NCBI GenBank assembly: GCA_949291125.1
Contig: CASEUJ010000023.1
Coordinates: forward strand, 20,825 to 84,824
Source of the DNA: an uncultured Ruminococcus sp.
GTDB lineage: Bacteria; Bacillota; Clostridia; Oscillospirales; Ruminococcaceae
Direction of reading: 5' to 3'
DNA: 64,000 bases
Shown here piece after piece: positions 1-8,705 of the stretch. Made by a program: the position numbers and the translations under genes. The notes under the pieces are model-generated. The model ran no database searches. It saw nothing but the letters and a program-made list of their open reading frames with translations, and was not told the DNA's origin. Each line of letters begins with the position of its first letter. Position 1 is the first letter of the stretch.

Positions 1-895
1 ATTCCGTACTCCAATCCTGGTCAAGGGGATCGAACCGTATATCCCGACCTGGACCGCTCCGATCACCATTGCCCGTCATGCATACGGCGACGTATACAAG
101 AACACCGAAATGAAGGTGGCACAGGGCAGCAAGGCAGAATTGGTAGTCACCGATGCAGAGGGCAAGGAAACGCGTCAGCTGATCTATAATTTTGAAGACA
201 GCGATGGCATTATACAGGGTCTGCACAATAAGACGAACTCCATCCGTGGCTTTGCACGCGCTTGCTTCAACTATGGTCTGGATCTCAAGCAGGATGTTTG
301 GTTCGCGACAAAGGATACCATTTCCAAGAAATATGACCATACCTTTAAGGACATTTTCCAGGAAGTATACGATGCAGAATACAAGGAAAAGTTTGAAGCA
401 GCTGGTATCGAATATTTCTACACCCTGATCGACGATGCCGTAGCACGTGTGATCCGCTCGAACGGCGGCTATATCTGGGCATGCAAGAACTATGACGGCG
501 ATGTGATGTCCGATATGGTATCGACCGCTTATGGCAGTCTGGCAATGATGACCTCTGTTCTGGTTTCTCCGGATGGCATCTATGAGTATGAAGCTGCTCA
601 TGGCACTGTACAGCGCCACTATTATAAGTATCTCAAGGGCGAAGAAACTTCTACCAACTCGGTTGCAACGATCTTTGCATGGAGCGGCGCAATGCGCAAG
701 CGCGGCGAACTTGACGAACTGCCGGAGCTGGTGGAATTTGCAAACAAGCTCGAACAGGCGACCATTCAGACCATCGAGGATGGCATTATGACAGGCGACC
801 TCTATCTGATCTCGAAGCTGGAGAACAAGAAGAAGGTCAATTCGAAGGAATTCTTAGAGGCAATCAACGAGCGTCTGGCTACGCTGATGGCGTAA
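1..895 (+). CDS. icd: NADP-dependent isocitrate dehydrogenase, 3' part
   Basis: The gene enters from the left edge (reading frame starts at base 2), so the N-terminus is missing; 297 codons remain of a family that is usually about 400 residues. It oxidises isocitrate to 2-oxoglutarate and CO2 with reduction of NADP+, supplying 2-oxoglutarate for glutamate synthesis. The visible part has the segment PITIARHAYGDVYKN near the left edge and YEAAHGTVQRHYYKYLKGE followed by ETSTNSVATIFAWSGAM. These are hallmarks of the dimeric, eukaryote-like NADP-IDH subfamily rather than the E. coli type. The TAA stop is followed about 40 bases later by rex, with no terminator between them that I can see, so the two may be cotranscribed. 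Confidence 0.95.
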   Translation, partial: FRTPILVKGIEPYIPTWTAPITIARHAYGDVYKNTEMKVAQGSKAELVVTDAEGKETRQLIYNFEDSDGIIQGLHNKTNSIRGFARACFNYGLDLKQDVWFATKDTISKKYDHTFKDIFQEVYDAEYKEKFEAAGIEYFYTLIDDAVARVIRSNGGYIWACKNYDGDVMSDMVSTAYGSLAMMTSVLVSPDGIYEYEAAHGTVQRHYYKYLKGEETSTNSVATIFAWSGAMRKRGELDELPELVEFANKLEQATIQTIEDGIMTGDLYLISKLENKKKVNSKEFLEAINERLATLMA

Positions 896-935
896 CGATT
901 ATCTCTAAAATCTATGTGCAGGAGAGCGATCCAGT

Positions 936-1565
936 TTGGCACAAAAACATGAGGCGTCCGACTCTGCTGTGCGGCGACTTCCGCGGTATTATCGATTGCT
1001 GCAAGAGCTGGAACGCAATGGACAAAATCACACTTCCTCTCGGGAACTGGGCAAGCGTCTGGATATGACGCCTTCTCAGATCCGGCAAGACTTAAGCTGC
1101 TTTGGCTGTCACGGACAACAGGGCTGTGGCTATGCTGTCACGGAACTAAGGGAAAACATTGAACGCGTAATGGGATTGGAACAGCCGCTGTCGGCAATCT
1201 TAATTGGAGCCGGGAGCTTGGGGAAAGTGGTATCAGAGAATGTACACTTTGAGCAGCGCGGGTTTCGGCTGATCGGGATCTTTGACATCAAGCCGGAACT
1301 GATTGGGAAAACACTCGCTGGGCTTGCCATTACGCCGATGCATCACCTCGAATCGTTTTGTGCGGCGCATCATCCGGCGGCAGCAGTGTTGTGTCTGCCG
1401 AAAGAATCCGCACAGGCTGAGGCGGAAAAGCTTGTGGCGCTTGGCGTGCGCGGCATCTGGAATTTCAGCCACTGCGATATTGTCGTGGAACAGGCCGAAG
1501 TTGTTACTGTACACCTCGATGACAGTTTGATGACATTGTCTTATAAGATGCACAATCAAACATAA
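936..1565 (+). CDS. rex: Redox-sensing transcriptional repressor Rex
   Basis: The 209-residue product is the usual Rex length. Rex senses the NADH/NAD+ ratio and represses fermentation and redox genes when NADH is low. The N-terminal winged helix (residues about 1-80) has the family pattern RRLPRYYRLLQEL and the recognition-helix region TPSQIRQDLSCFG. A Rossmann NAD(H)-binding domain follows with AILIGAGSLGKVV near residue 88. The start is TTG with an AGGAGA ribosome site about 11 bases upstream; no ATG in frame fits better. A clear intrinsic terminator follows. Rex candidates elsewhere in the window would include gapA, but no convincing Rex box was confirmed. Confidence 0.95.
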   Translation: MAQKHEASDSAVRRLPRYYRLLQELERNGQNHTSSRELGKRLDMTPSQIRQDLSCFGCHGQQGCGYAVTELRENIERVMGLEQPLSAILIGAGSLGKVVSENVHFEQRGFRLIGIFDIKPELIGKTLAGLAITPMHHLESFCAAHHPAAAVLCLPKESAQAEAEKLVALGVRGIWNFSHCDIVVEQAEVVTVHLDDSLMTLSYKMHNQT

Positions 1566-1574
1566 TTTGAAACG

Positions 1575-1610
1575 ACACCGCATGGCAGGAAGGCTTTGCG
1601 GTGTTTTTTT
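1575..1610 (+). terminator. Intrinsic terminator after rex
   Basis: Perfect 8-bp stem ACACCGCA / TGCGGTGT (1575-1582 with 1597-1604) followed by a run of seven T residues. Confidence 0.9.
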
Positions 1611-1668
1611 GTATCTGTACGTATAAATGCGATGCATCTGTGCCATACTCTGATCGAGGTGATCAGAT

Positions 1669-2274
1669 ATGAAAATACTGGAAGCTGCACTCTTGATTGG
1701 ATTTGCCGCAAGCGTCTGTGTCTCGGCGCTTTCACAGACAGCGGATGCCAAACAACGTTTAGAAGAAAATGTGCTGCGATTGCATATCTTGGCGAATTCT
1801 GATTCGATCGATGACCAGGCCCTCAAACTCAAAGTGCGTGATCGGGTTCTGGCATATACTGCCGAGATTTTGCCGGAAAGTGGCGAATCCCTCGAAGCCG
1901 TAGAAGCAACGGTGACAGAACATCTTGCACAGATCGAGGATGTCGCACAGGAAATTGTCCGGGAAGAGGGGTGCGACGATCCGGTGACAGCAGAATTGGT
2001 GGAGATGGAGTTTGAGGATCGCACCTATGACACGCTTGTCATGCCGGCAGGAGAATACGATGCGCTTCGGATCACCATTGGGGAAGCAGAGGGGCAAAAT
2101 TGGTGGTGTGTGATGTATCCGGCACTTTGTGTCCCACAGGCAAGTGAAGTGAAGGTGGACAAGCAGACGGAGTCAACAGCGTTTGATACATCGCAGCAGG
2201 ATCTGCTCGAACATCATGGACGGTATACGGTGAAGCTGAAATGTCTGGAGTGGTTGGAACGGTGGTTTGGGTAA
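1669..2274 (+). CDS. spoIIR: Stage II sporulation protein R (SpoIIR)
   Basis: The 201-residue protein has an N-terminal signal/anchor segment (residues 4-25) and the SpoIIR hallmark LRLHILANSDSIDDQALKLK near residue 37, plus QNWWCVMYPALC near residue 143. In Bacillus, SpoIIR is made in the forespore under sigma-F, exported into the intermembrane space, and triggers SpoIIGA-dependent processing of pro-sigma-E in the mother cell. The gene stands alone: a terminator precedes it and AT-rich spacer follows. The ATG is preceded by GAGGTGATC at good spacing. Its presence indicates a spore-forming lineage, though not that this strain sporulates. Confidence 0.92.
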   Translation: MKILEAALLIGFAASVCVSALSQTADAKQRLEENVLRLHILANSDSIDDQALKLKVRDRVLAYTAEILPESGESLEAVEATVTEHLAQIEDVAQEIVREEGCDDPVTAELVEMEFEDRTYDTLVMPAGEYDALRITIGEAEGQNWWCVMYPALCVPQASEVKVDKQTESTAFDTSQQDLLEHHGRYTVKLKCLEWLERWFG

Positions 2275-2596
2275 AGGAAATGCAAAAGTTATTAATTATG
2301 ATACTTTTTTAAAATTCAGAAACATAAGCCAGAGCATGATGGATGATAACAAATCGAAATAATTCCTTTTTATTATTCAAAAATTAGAAAAGAATATTGA
2401 CAACAGTCAGATTGAGTGATATAATGAAAATACAGAATAAGGTTGGTATAGTTTAAAGTTTTGCACAAAAAAGCAAAAACAAATGACGCGAATACAAAGA
2501 GAAAAGCGAAATTTGTGTAAGATACAGATATACCGAGTCGAATTCTGTAAAGTTGAACAAAAATGCACAAAACGTATTTTTAGGAGGGAATGAAAT
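2275..2596 (+). other. AT-rich intergenic region with promoter and leader
   Basis: This 322-base gap is visibly richer in A and T than the flanking core genes. It holds one strong promoter (2397-2425) and then a leader of about 165 bases ending at the ribosome site TAGGAGGGA just before the broken gene at 2597. I see no ORF, no T-box and no recognised riboswitch in it. Confidence 0.6.
2397..2425 (+). promoter_or_regulatory. Sigma-A type promoter for the dockerin-repeat pseudogene
   Basis: TTGACA (2397-2402), a 17-bp spacer and TATAAT (2420-2425): a consensus match. A transcript would start near 2432. Confidence 0.85.
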
Positions 2597-3818
2597 ATGA
2601 GAGTATTTCATAAGTTAAAAAAGTATTCGCTGTCATAATGTCTGTTGTCACGATGGCTTGCTGCCTTGGCGCAATGCAGGCGAGTGCTTTAACAGTGAAT
2701 GTGAATTCAAAGATTGCATATGATTTGTATGTGGAAAAGGTGAGCAACAACCGTGTTGCGCTGCATATCAATTTCACTAATAATGCAGAGTTTACCACAT
2801 TGGGTTTCAGGCTTTATTATGATGATGCTTGCACACTTCTTACGAATAAAACAGAGTATTCGGGGATTTCGATGTTTGAGACTTATAGTGATTCAAATAA
2901 GTGCGTAGTTTATTCGTTTATAAATACGAATGCTTTTTCTGGTGATTTTTCTATCACTTGTTATTTTACGACATCGGATTCCGCGAATAATTCACACGCT
3001 TTTACTACCGAGATTATGGAATGTAACTTAGGACACACTTCAATTATAGGCACATCCGCTGGAGTTGAGGTGGATTTTGTAACAAACACACCTTATACAT
3101 TAGGTGACATCAATAATGACGGTGAAATTTTATTGAATGATGTACAATCTATTCTTGAAATCGCCAATATGAATGGTGGCAATTGGGTGAGCTTATCCTA
3201 TGCAACCAGTAACTTTTCTACCTTAAAACAGTCTTATCCGAATCTTGTTTGTGCAGAGGTAGCAGATGTGGATTTTGACAAAAAAATTAGTACAGACGAT
3301 GGTATGCAGGTGATGCAATATTATGCAGAAGAAAGGGCGAATGTCGATAATGAAAATGCATGTATTGGCACACAGTATTACAAAACGATTACCTTGGCAA
3401 CATCAGTGGCGAAGGTCCAAAATCATACAATCCGTTTCCGGATGTAAATATAAGAATTACAGTTGAATTACAAGGTGCCTTTGCTGCATTGCTTTATTTT
3501 GCAGAAGAAAACATTGGTAAGACCATCACAGTTACAGAGGCAGATCCGCAGATGCTTGGCTGCAGGGCAGTTGTCGATTCACTTAGTGAATCTGATACGA
3601 TCAATCAACTTGCCTATAATCTAATCGATTGTGATGGTGACAATAAGGTAACGTTAGATGACGCTGTAGTGCTTATGCGTGCGTATCTTGTAGATGTGGT
3701 AGAGTCTACTGATGGCGAGTACTTCGTAGACGGGCGCTATGACATTACATGGGAGACAATTCATATGCTGCCAGATTTTAGCGAGGATGACGATCCAAGT
3801 ATCGGTATCTATTATTAA
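2597..3818 (+). pseudogene. Secreted dockerin-repeat protein, broken by two frameshifts
   Basis: An ATG at 2597 with the ribosome site TAGGAGGGA starts MRVFHKLKKYSLS and hits a stop at once. Restoring one base near 2630 joins it to VIMSVVTMACCLGAMQASA, giving a normal signal peptide. A second single-base loss in an A run near 3382 (ACAAAACG) separates ...CIGTQYYK from NDYLGNISGEGPKSYNP. Joined up, the product is about 406 residues: signal peptide, a beta-rich region, then dockerin-type calcium-loop repeats at about 3103-3165 (GDINNDGEILLNDVQSIL), about 3266-3330 (ADVDFDKKISTDDGMQVM) and about 3631-3690 (DCDGDNKVTLDDAVVLM). The N-terminal beta-rich part resembles a cohesin or carbohydrate-binding sandwich only loosely. 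No catalytic domain is visible. Both defects are one-base losses, so assembly error is possible, but two in one gene favour real decay. Confidence 0.75.
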
Positions 3819-3907
3819 TCTGTTGATCTGTTTGCGATTTTGAAAAATGAAATGATAGTATAGCGAAATGAATCCTGACGTAATCTAATGCGATACAAGT
3901 AGATCTT

Positions 3908-3944
3908 GCGGTGCAGATCCGATCCGAGGATTTGCGCCGCTTTT
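3908..3944 (+). terminator. Intrinsic terminator upstream of the GH26 gene
   Basis: A 13-bp stem (3908-3920 with 3928-3940, two G-T wobbles) followed by TTTT. Confidence 0.8.
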
Positions 3945-3976
3945 GTATGCAGTTTCGTCACTATGCAAAAAATATG

Positions 3977-4005
3977 TTGACATCGAGGAGAAAATGTGGT
4001 ATACT
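3977..4005 (+). promoter_or_regulatory. Promoter of the GH26 mannanase gene
   Basis: TTGACA (3977-3982), 17-bp spacer, and TATACT (4000-4005) with a TGG extension just upstream (extended -10). The start codon is at 4039, so the leader is very short. Confidence 0.85.
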
Positions 4006-4038
4006 ATTCCTATCAATTTATTTTAGGAGGCTAATATA

Positions 4039-6489
4039 ATGCAACTACCCAAGAAAATCCTGACGGTTGCAACTGCGGCAGTATTGGCGGCAAACGGCAT
4101 TCTGGCAGGAGGCATTCTGACATCATATGCAGATGACAGTACGCGGTATGAATTTGAGAATGGCACTTTTACCGGGACACAGACAGAAAATGCGGCTGCA
4201 TCCGGCGGCTCGTACATCTTTTTTGAAAACACCGGTCAGACTGCTACGGCGACTGTACCGGTCGATTCTGAGGGCATGTACGATGTCTATATCGGCTATA
4301 ATGCGCAGTATGGTGACAAGATTGAATATCTAATCGTAGATGGTATCAACCAGGGCAATGTCAGCATGGCAGGAACGGCTGTGGATGAGATCGCAGAAGT
4401 CAAGGCGGGCACGGTTCGCCTTACTGCCGGCGATCACCAGATCGGTGTAGAGTGCAGCTGGAGCTGGGTCAACGTAGACTATGTCCGCATAGAACCGGCA
4501 GTTCTGCCGGAGGTTTATGCAACGGATGCATCTTGCAGCGATCCCGAGGCAACGCCTGAGACACAGAAACTGATGGAATTCCTCTCATCGGTTTATGGCG
4601 AGCATGTCATTTCCGGGCAGCAGGAATTTTATGGCGAATCCAGAGATGATGAGTTCAATTATATCGAAAACCTCACCGGTGAGCTTCCGGTTATCCGCGG
4701 CTTTGACTTCGGTGAAACCTGCCCGCTTTTTTCATGGGATGCGGGTACAACTGGTCGTATCATCAGCTGGGTGAACGATACTGGCGGTATCGCAACGGCA
4801 AGCTGGCATGTCAACGTTCCGATTTCGATGGATTCTTATACACCGGGTCAGACAATGGCATTTGATCAGACAACTTATTCCGAAAAGACCGATTTCGTGA
4901 CTGCGAATGTCATGGTAGAGGGCACAAAGGAATATGAGTTCTTCGAAGAAGCCGTGGCAAATCTAGCGGCAGAACTTCAGAAGATTCAGGATGCCGGCGT
5001 TCCACTTTTGTTCCGTCCGTTCCATGAAGCAGAGGGCAACGGCGGCGCAGATGGTGCTGGCGCATGGTTCTGGTGGTCAAAGGAAGGCGCAGAGGTCTAT
5101 GTTGAGCTGTATCAGTATCTTTATAATAAACTGACACAGGAGTATGGCCTCCACAATCTGATCTGGGAATTCAATAGCTATACTTATTCGGATGAATCTG
5201 CACAGTTCTATCCGGGCAGAGATTATATCGATATCATCGGCTATGACAAGTATAACGCAAATTCTGGTGTGCCGAATGAAAGTGCAATTTCTTCTACATT
5301 CTATTCACTGATTTCGATGTATGACAACACTAAGATGATTGCCATGATGGAAAATGATACAATTCCGTCGGTAGAAAATATGACGGCAGAAGGTGCATAT
5401 TGGCTTTACTTCATGCCGTGGTATGATCAACATCTGATGAGTCCGCAGTACAATGATCCAGACACGCTGACTGAGATCTATCAGAGCGAATTGGTTATCA
5501 CGTTGGATGAATTCAAGGAAATGTATGCAGATTTCCAGCCATCCGGTACAACCGTAAGCCGTCCGACAACAACGACTGGTGAAACGACTGCCCGTGTAAC
5601 GACGACAACCGCAACTGTGCCGACGATTACAGACGGCATTGCGGCAGATATTAAAAAATCCGGACAGAATTATGTGATCAGTTTCGATCAGGCGATTGGT
5701 GATACCGTCGTGCTGATTCTGGATGCCGCATCGAATGTGTTCTTTGCGAATGGCTGTGTCGGCATTTCAGTCAATGTTGGTGGAACAGACTACTGGGTTT
5801 CCTATCAGTGGGAATACACTGGCAATGATGAAGTAACTGTAGATTTGAATACGCCGTTCAATATTACCTATAACAATGGTTCGGATGAAGTGGAAGATGA
5901 AGCGCTTGCGGCACAGATCATTGCAGCTGCGCAGAAACAGACAAGCGGAGAAGTACAGATGTGGTGGGCAAATGATGGTGAAGGTGAAGCCGTTCCGCCG
6001 TCGAATGTAACACTGATCGGTGCATACATTCCACTGGGCACGGATGTGACAACAACAGAGGCAGAAGGAACGACAACACAGGAAGATACGACGACAACAG
6101 AGGTGGAAACGACCACTACAGAAGCAGTTGAAACAACAACGAATGAAGAAGAAACGACCACAGAGCCGGTAACTGAACCGAGCACCGTGGGCACAGAGGA
6201 AACTACAACAGCTATAGTAGAAACAACAACTGTAACTGAGCCAGTGCAGACAACAACAGAACCAGGGGACCCGGTATCTACGCTCTGCGGTGATGTAAAT
6301 CTGGACGGGAATGTCAATATGGCGGATGTTATCCTGTTGAGCAAGGCTGCGATCAATATAGTAGACTTGTCGCCTACGGCTGAGGCAAATGGTGATTGTA
6401 ATGCAGACAGGACGACTGATGGCAATGATGCCAACATCTTGCTACGCTTTAATGTACAGCTGGTCGATCGGCTTCCGTATACAGAATAA
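4039..6489 (+). CDS. Secreted GH26 beta-mannanase with CBM and dockerin
   Basis: This 816-residue secreted enzyme has a signal peptide (1-31), then a CBM35/CBM6-like beta-sandwich (about 35-155; it starts YEFENGTFTGT and ends VNVDYVRIEPA). A GH26 catalytic domain covers about 170-500. FRPFHEAEG carries the likely acid/base Glu330 and MIAMMENDT the likely nucleophile Glu438. A Thr-rich linker leads to a second, unassigned beta-rich module (about 528-667, with MWWANDG near residue 641), then a long Thr/Glu linker (about 668-745). A type I dockerin (about 749-812) has two calcium loops, DVNLDGNVNMADV and DCNADRTTDGNDA. GH26 enzymes hydrolyse beta-1,4-mannan; the dockerin would dock it to a scaffoldin on the cell surface. 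The ribosome site is TTTAGGAGG. Substrate is inferred from family, not proven. Confidence 0.92.
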   Translation: MQLPKKILTVATAAVLAANGILAGGILTSYADDSTRYEFENGTFTGTQTENAAASGGSYIFFENTGQTATATVPVDSEGMYDVYIGYNAQYGDKIEYLIVDGINQGNVSMAGTAVDEIAEVKAGTVRLTAGDHQIGVECSWSWVNVDYVRIEPAVLPEVYATDASCSDPEATPETQKLMEFLSSVYGEHVISGQQEFYGESRDDEFNYIENLTGELPVIRGFDFGETCPLFSWDAGTTGRIISWVNDTGGIATASWHVNVPISMDSYTPGQTMAFDQTTYSEKTDFVTANVMVEGTKEYEFFEEAVANLAAELQKIQDAGVPLLFRPFHEAEGNGGADGAGAWFWWSKEGAEVYVELYQYLYNKLTQEYGLHNLIWEFNSYTYSDESAQFYPGRDYIDIIGYDKYNANSGVPNESAISSTFYSLISMYDNTKMIAMMENDTIPSVENMTAEGAYWLYFMPWYDQHLMSPQYNDPDTLTEIYQSELVITLDEFKEMYADFQPSGTTVSRPTTTTGETTARVTTTTATVPTITDGIAADIKKSGQNYVISFDQAIGDTVVLILDAASNVFFANGCVGISVNVGGTDYWVSYQWEYTGNDEVTVDLNTPFNITYNNGSDEVEDEALAAQIIAAAQKQTSGEVQMWWANDGEGEAVPPSNVTLIGAYIPLGTDVTTTEAEGTTTQEDTTTTEVETTTTEAVETTTNEEETTTEPVTEPSTVGTEETTTAIVETTTVTEPVQTTTEPGDPVSTLCGDVNLDGNVNMADVILLSKAAINIVDLSPTAEANGDCNADRTTDGNDANILLRFNVQLVDRLPYTE

Positions 6490-6528
6490 GCAGTGTCATA
6501 TTTTGCGATGCAAAGATATGACAGGAAA

Positions 6529-6561
6529 AGGTGTGCTGCCATATGGCAGTGCGCCTTTTTT
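6529..6561 (+). terminator. Intrinsic terminator after the GH26 gene
   Basis: A 12-bp stem (6529-6540 with 6545-6556, containing G-T wobbles) and a six-T tail. Confidence 0.85.
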
Positions 6562-6816
6562 ATATGTTTTTTTACACAGGGCAACAGCATTTATTTTTGA
6601 GAAGAAACAGAAGAAAGGTTAGACATGCACTAATGCAGTTGATTTTCAATCGACCAATGCTTTCTTACAGAATCTTCAAACGCTTCAATGTTGGTCAAAG
6701 ATATCATGAAACATCTCGTAAATTTGTGAATCTCGCTTTTTTTGTAACTTAGATTTCATCATACTAGGTGTTCTTAAACCGCACCATTCGTCTTTGCATT
6801 GATTTTTTATTTGATC

Positions 6817-6864
6817 AAAAAGTCCCTGTGAAATTTGTTTTACATACAGTTTCACAGGGACTTT
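6817..6864 (-). terminator. Intrinsic terminator of the iorAB-paaK operon
   Basis: A perfect 15-bp stem, AAAGTCCCTGTGAAA (6819-6833) with its complement at 6850-6864. On the minus strand it is followed by a run of T residues. Confidence 0.9.
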
Positions 6865-6877
6865 ATCATTATTTACG

Positions 6878-8119
6878 TCAAACGCCACGGTAATCGACGA
6901 CACGCTTGGTTTTCTTTTCGCTCCGCGGCAGGGTGCCGATGGGCACTACAATGACCTTGGGTGTCATGCCGATCATGGATTTGAACAGATCGAGGATCTG
7001 CTTGCTCATCTCGTTGAAATCCACTCTGCCTTCGCCCTCGACAGTGAGCAGCATCACGTCTTTGTTGTGATCCTCGTCTCGTGCGATGGTGATGGTATAT
7101 TCGCTGGAAGCGCCATCCACAAGCTTTAAGAGATCTTCTACTTGACTTGGGAACATATTGACGCCCCGCACCTTAAACATATCGTCACTTCTGCCTTGGA
7201 TCATATCGAGCCGAGGATATGACCGACCGCATGCACATTTTCCCGGAATGATTCTTGAAAGGTCGTGGGTGCGGAATCGGAGCAGCGGCGCGCCCTCTTT
7301 TACCAGGGTAGTGATAACGATCTCACCGGGCTCTCCGTCGGGGACAGGTTTGCCGGTAATGGGGTCGATGATCTCAATATAGAGGTAGTCATCCCAGTAG
7401 TGCATGCCGCTGTTGCAAGAGCAGTTGACGGCAATTCCGGGGCCGTAGATCTCTGTCAGACCGTAGATATCATACAGTTCAATGCCCAGACCTTCTCGGA
7501 TGCGCCGACGCATGGCATCGCTCCAGCGCTCTGAGCCGATAACGCCTTTTTTCAAGGCGATTTTGTCTTTCAGTCCTCGCTTTTCTACTTCTTCTGCCAA
7601 TAACAGTGCGTAGGAAGAGGTTGCAGTAATCACGGTAGACTGCAAGTCTATCATCATTCTCAGTTGTTTTTCTGTGTTGCCAGGTCCCATAGGGATCGCC
7701 ATAGCGCCCAGCTTTTCACAGCCCGCCTGAAAGCCGATGCCGGCTGTCCAGAGACCATAGCCCGGGGTAATTTGAATGCGGTCTTCGTTGGTGATGCCGG
7801 CGGTTTCGTAACATCGGGCGAACATAATTGCCCAGTCGTCCACATCCTTGGCGGTATAGGGGATGATCACCGGCGTCCCGGTGGTGCCGGAGGAAGAATG
7901 GATGCGCACGATATCCTTCTCATCACACGCCATAATGCCAAGGGGATAGGCATTGCGCAGATCATTCTTTTCTGAGAAGGGAAGCTTTTCAAAATCCTCC
8001 TGAGAGGTAACTCCGGTGATGCCCAGTTCCCGATATTTTTTGCCATAGTAGCTGTCGGAGGCAAGAAGTCGCTTTACTTGTCTGTCTACCTGTTTAAGCT
8101 GTTGTTCAGTTAATTTCAT
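6878..8119 (-). CDS. Phenylacetate-CoA ligase family protein
   Basis: The 413-residue protein belongs to the PaaK branch of adenylate-forming enzymes, which convert an aryl acetate, ATP and CoA into arylacetyl-CoA, AMP and PPi. The phosphate-binding loop HSSSGTTGTPV lies near residue 74, the motif YGLTEIYGPG near residue 222, and a C-terminal AMP-binding domain begins after RSDDMFKVRGVNMFPSQVE. I chose the ATG at 8119 because it has GGAGAA at proper spacing and because upstream codons do not resemble the family; this gives a 14-base overlap with iorB. It is the last gene of the iorA-iorB-paaK operon, so its partner substrate is probably the aryl acid matching the arylacetyl-CoA made or used by IorAB, for example phenylacetate or indoleacetate. 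Confidence 0.92.
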   Translation of the reverse strand: MKLTEQQLKQVDRQVKRLLASDSYYGKKYRELGITGVTSQEDFEKLPFSEKNDLRNAYPLGIMACDEKDIVRIHSSSGTTGTPVIIPYTAKDVDDWAIMFARCYETAGITNEDRIQITPGYGLWTAGIGFQAGCEKLGAMAIPMGPGNTEKQLRMMIDLQSTVITATSSYALLLAEEVEKRGLKDKIALKKGVIGSERWSDAMRRRIREGLGIELYDIYGLTEIYGPGIAVNCSCNSGMHYWDDYLYIEIIDPITGKPVPDGEPGEIVITTLVKEGAPLLRFRTHDLSRIIPGKCACGRSYPRLDMIQGRSDDMFKVRGVNMFPSQVEDLLKLVDGASSEYTITIARDEDHNKDVMLLTVEGEGRVDFNEMSKQILDLFKSMIGMTPKVIVVPIGTLPRSEKKTKRVVDYRGV

Positions 8120-8705
8120 AGCTTTCTCCGATCTGCTTTCCCATGCGGAAAGCTTGTTGATTGGTTGCCCGATATTTTTCCGGCACCCGTGCGTCGATCT
8201 CTTCCAGGACATGCCGAGGCTCTAGTCCGGTGACACTTGTCCCCACAGCGGCGCCCAATAGTGCCACATTGAGGAATTTCGGCGAGCCAAGTTTTTTACA
8301 GATAGCGTCACCGTCTACAACGAGTACATGGTGGCATCGCCGGCGCAGATAGTTCAGCATTTCGCTGCCGTCATAGCCGGTAGGATGCAGAGATTCGGTG
8401 ACCGGCGGTACAGGAGCGCAGTTGACGATCACAAATCCATCAGATTTGAGATAGCAGAGGTTACGCGCCGCTTCTGCCGGTTCAAAGGACAAGATCAGAT
8501 CTGCCGCACCCAGTGGGATTAGGGGCGCATACGCCGCCGCACCGATGCGGACATGGCTGGTGACGCAGCCGCCTCGCTGTGCCATGCCAATGGTTTCGGC
8601 GGAGTGTACCACCTCGCCACCCCGCATGGCTGCCGATGCAATGAGCTTGGAGGCGAGGACAGTTCCCTGACCACCGACGCCGCAGAGCAAAATATCCTTA
8701 CGCAT
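8106..8705 (-). CDS. iorB: Indolepyruvate:ferredoxin oxidoreductase, beta subunit
   Basis: The 199-residue product has the family start MRKDILLCGVGGQGTVLASK and the segment SAETIGMAQRGGCVTSHVRIG. It is the gamma-domain subunit of the 2-oxoacid:ferredoxin oxidoreductase family. With IorA it oxidatively decarboxylates arylpyruvates to arylacetyl-CoA while reducing ferredoxin, or runs in reverse. The ATG at 8705 has GGAGGTGAAACAA just upstream and overlaps the end of iorA by 8 bases, which implies translational coupling. Confidence 0.95.
   Translation of the reverse strand: MRKDILLCGVGGQGTVLASKLIASAAMRGGEVVHSAETIGMAQRGGCVTSHVRIGAAAYAPLIPLGAADLILSFEPAEAARNLCYLKSDGFVIVNCAPVPPVTESLHPTGYDGSEMLNYLRRRCHHVLVVDGDAICKKLGSPKFLNVALLGAAVGTSVTGLEPRHVLEEIDARVPEKYRATNQQAFRMGKQIGESYEIN

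Larger units (their letters stand above)
6490..6877. other. Intergenic region with two convergent terminators
   Basis: This 388-base stretch separates the plus-strand GH26 gene from the minus-strand aryl-acid operon. It holds a plus-strand terminator (6529-6561) and a minus-strand one (6817-6864). The 250 bases between are AT-rich; a minus-strand open frame there has no ribosome site and resembles nothing I recognise. Confidence 0.6.

Noticed and set aside
6040-6270. Tandem DNA repeat of ACAACA-type units
   Set aside because: This is the codon pattern of the Thr-rich protein linker in the dockerin enzyme; unit length and order are irregular. The same holds at about 14460-14840.
6685-6903. 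Minus-strand frame between the GH26 gene and paaK, considered as an insertion-sequence remnant
   Set aside because: It runs through the paaK terminator hairpin and has no ribosome site; no inverted repeats or transposase motifs were seen.
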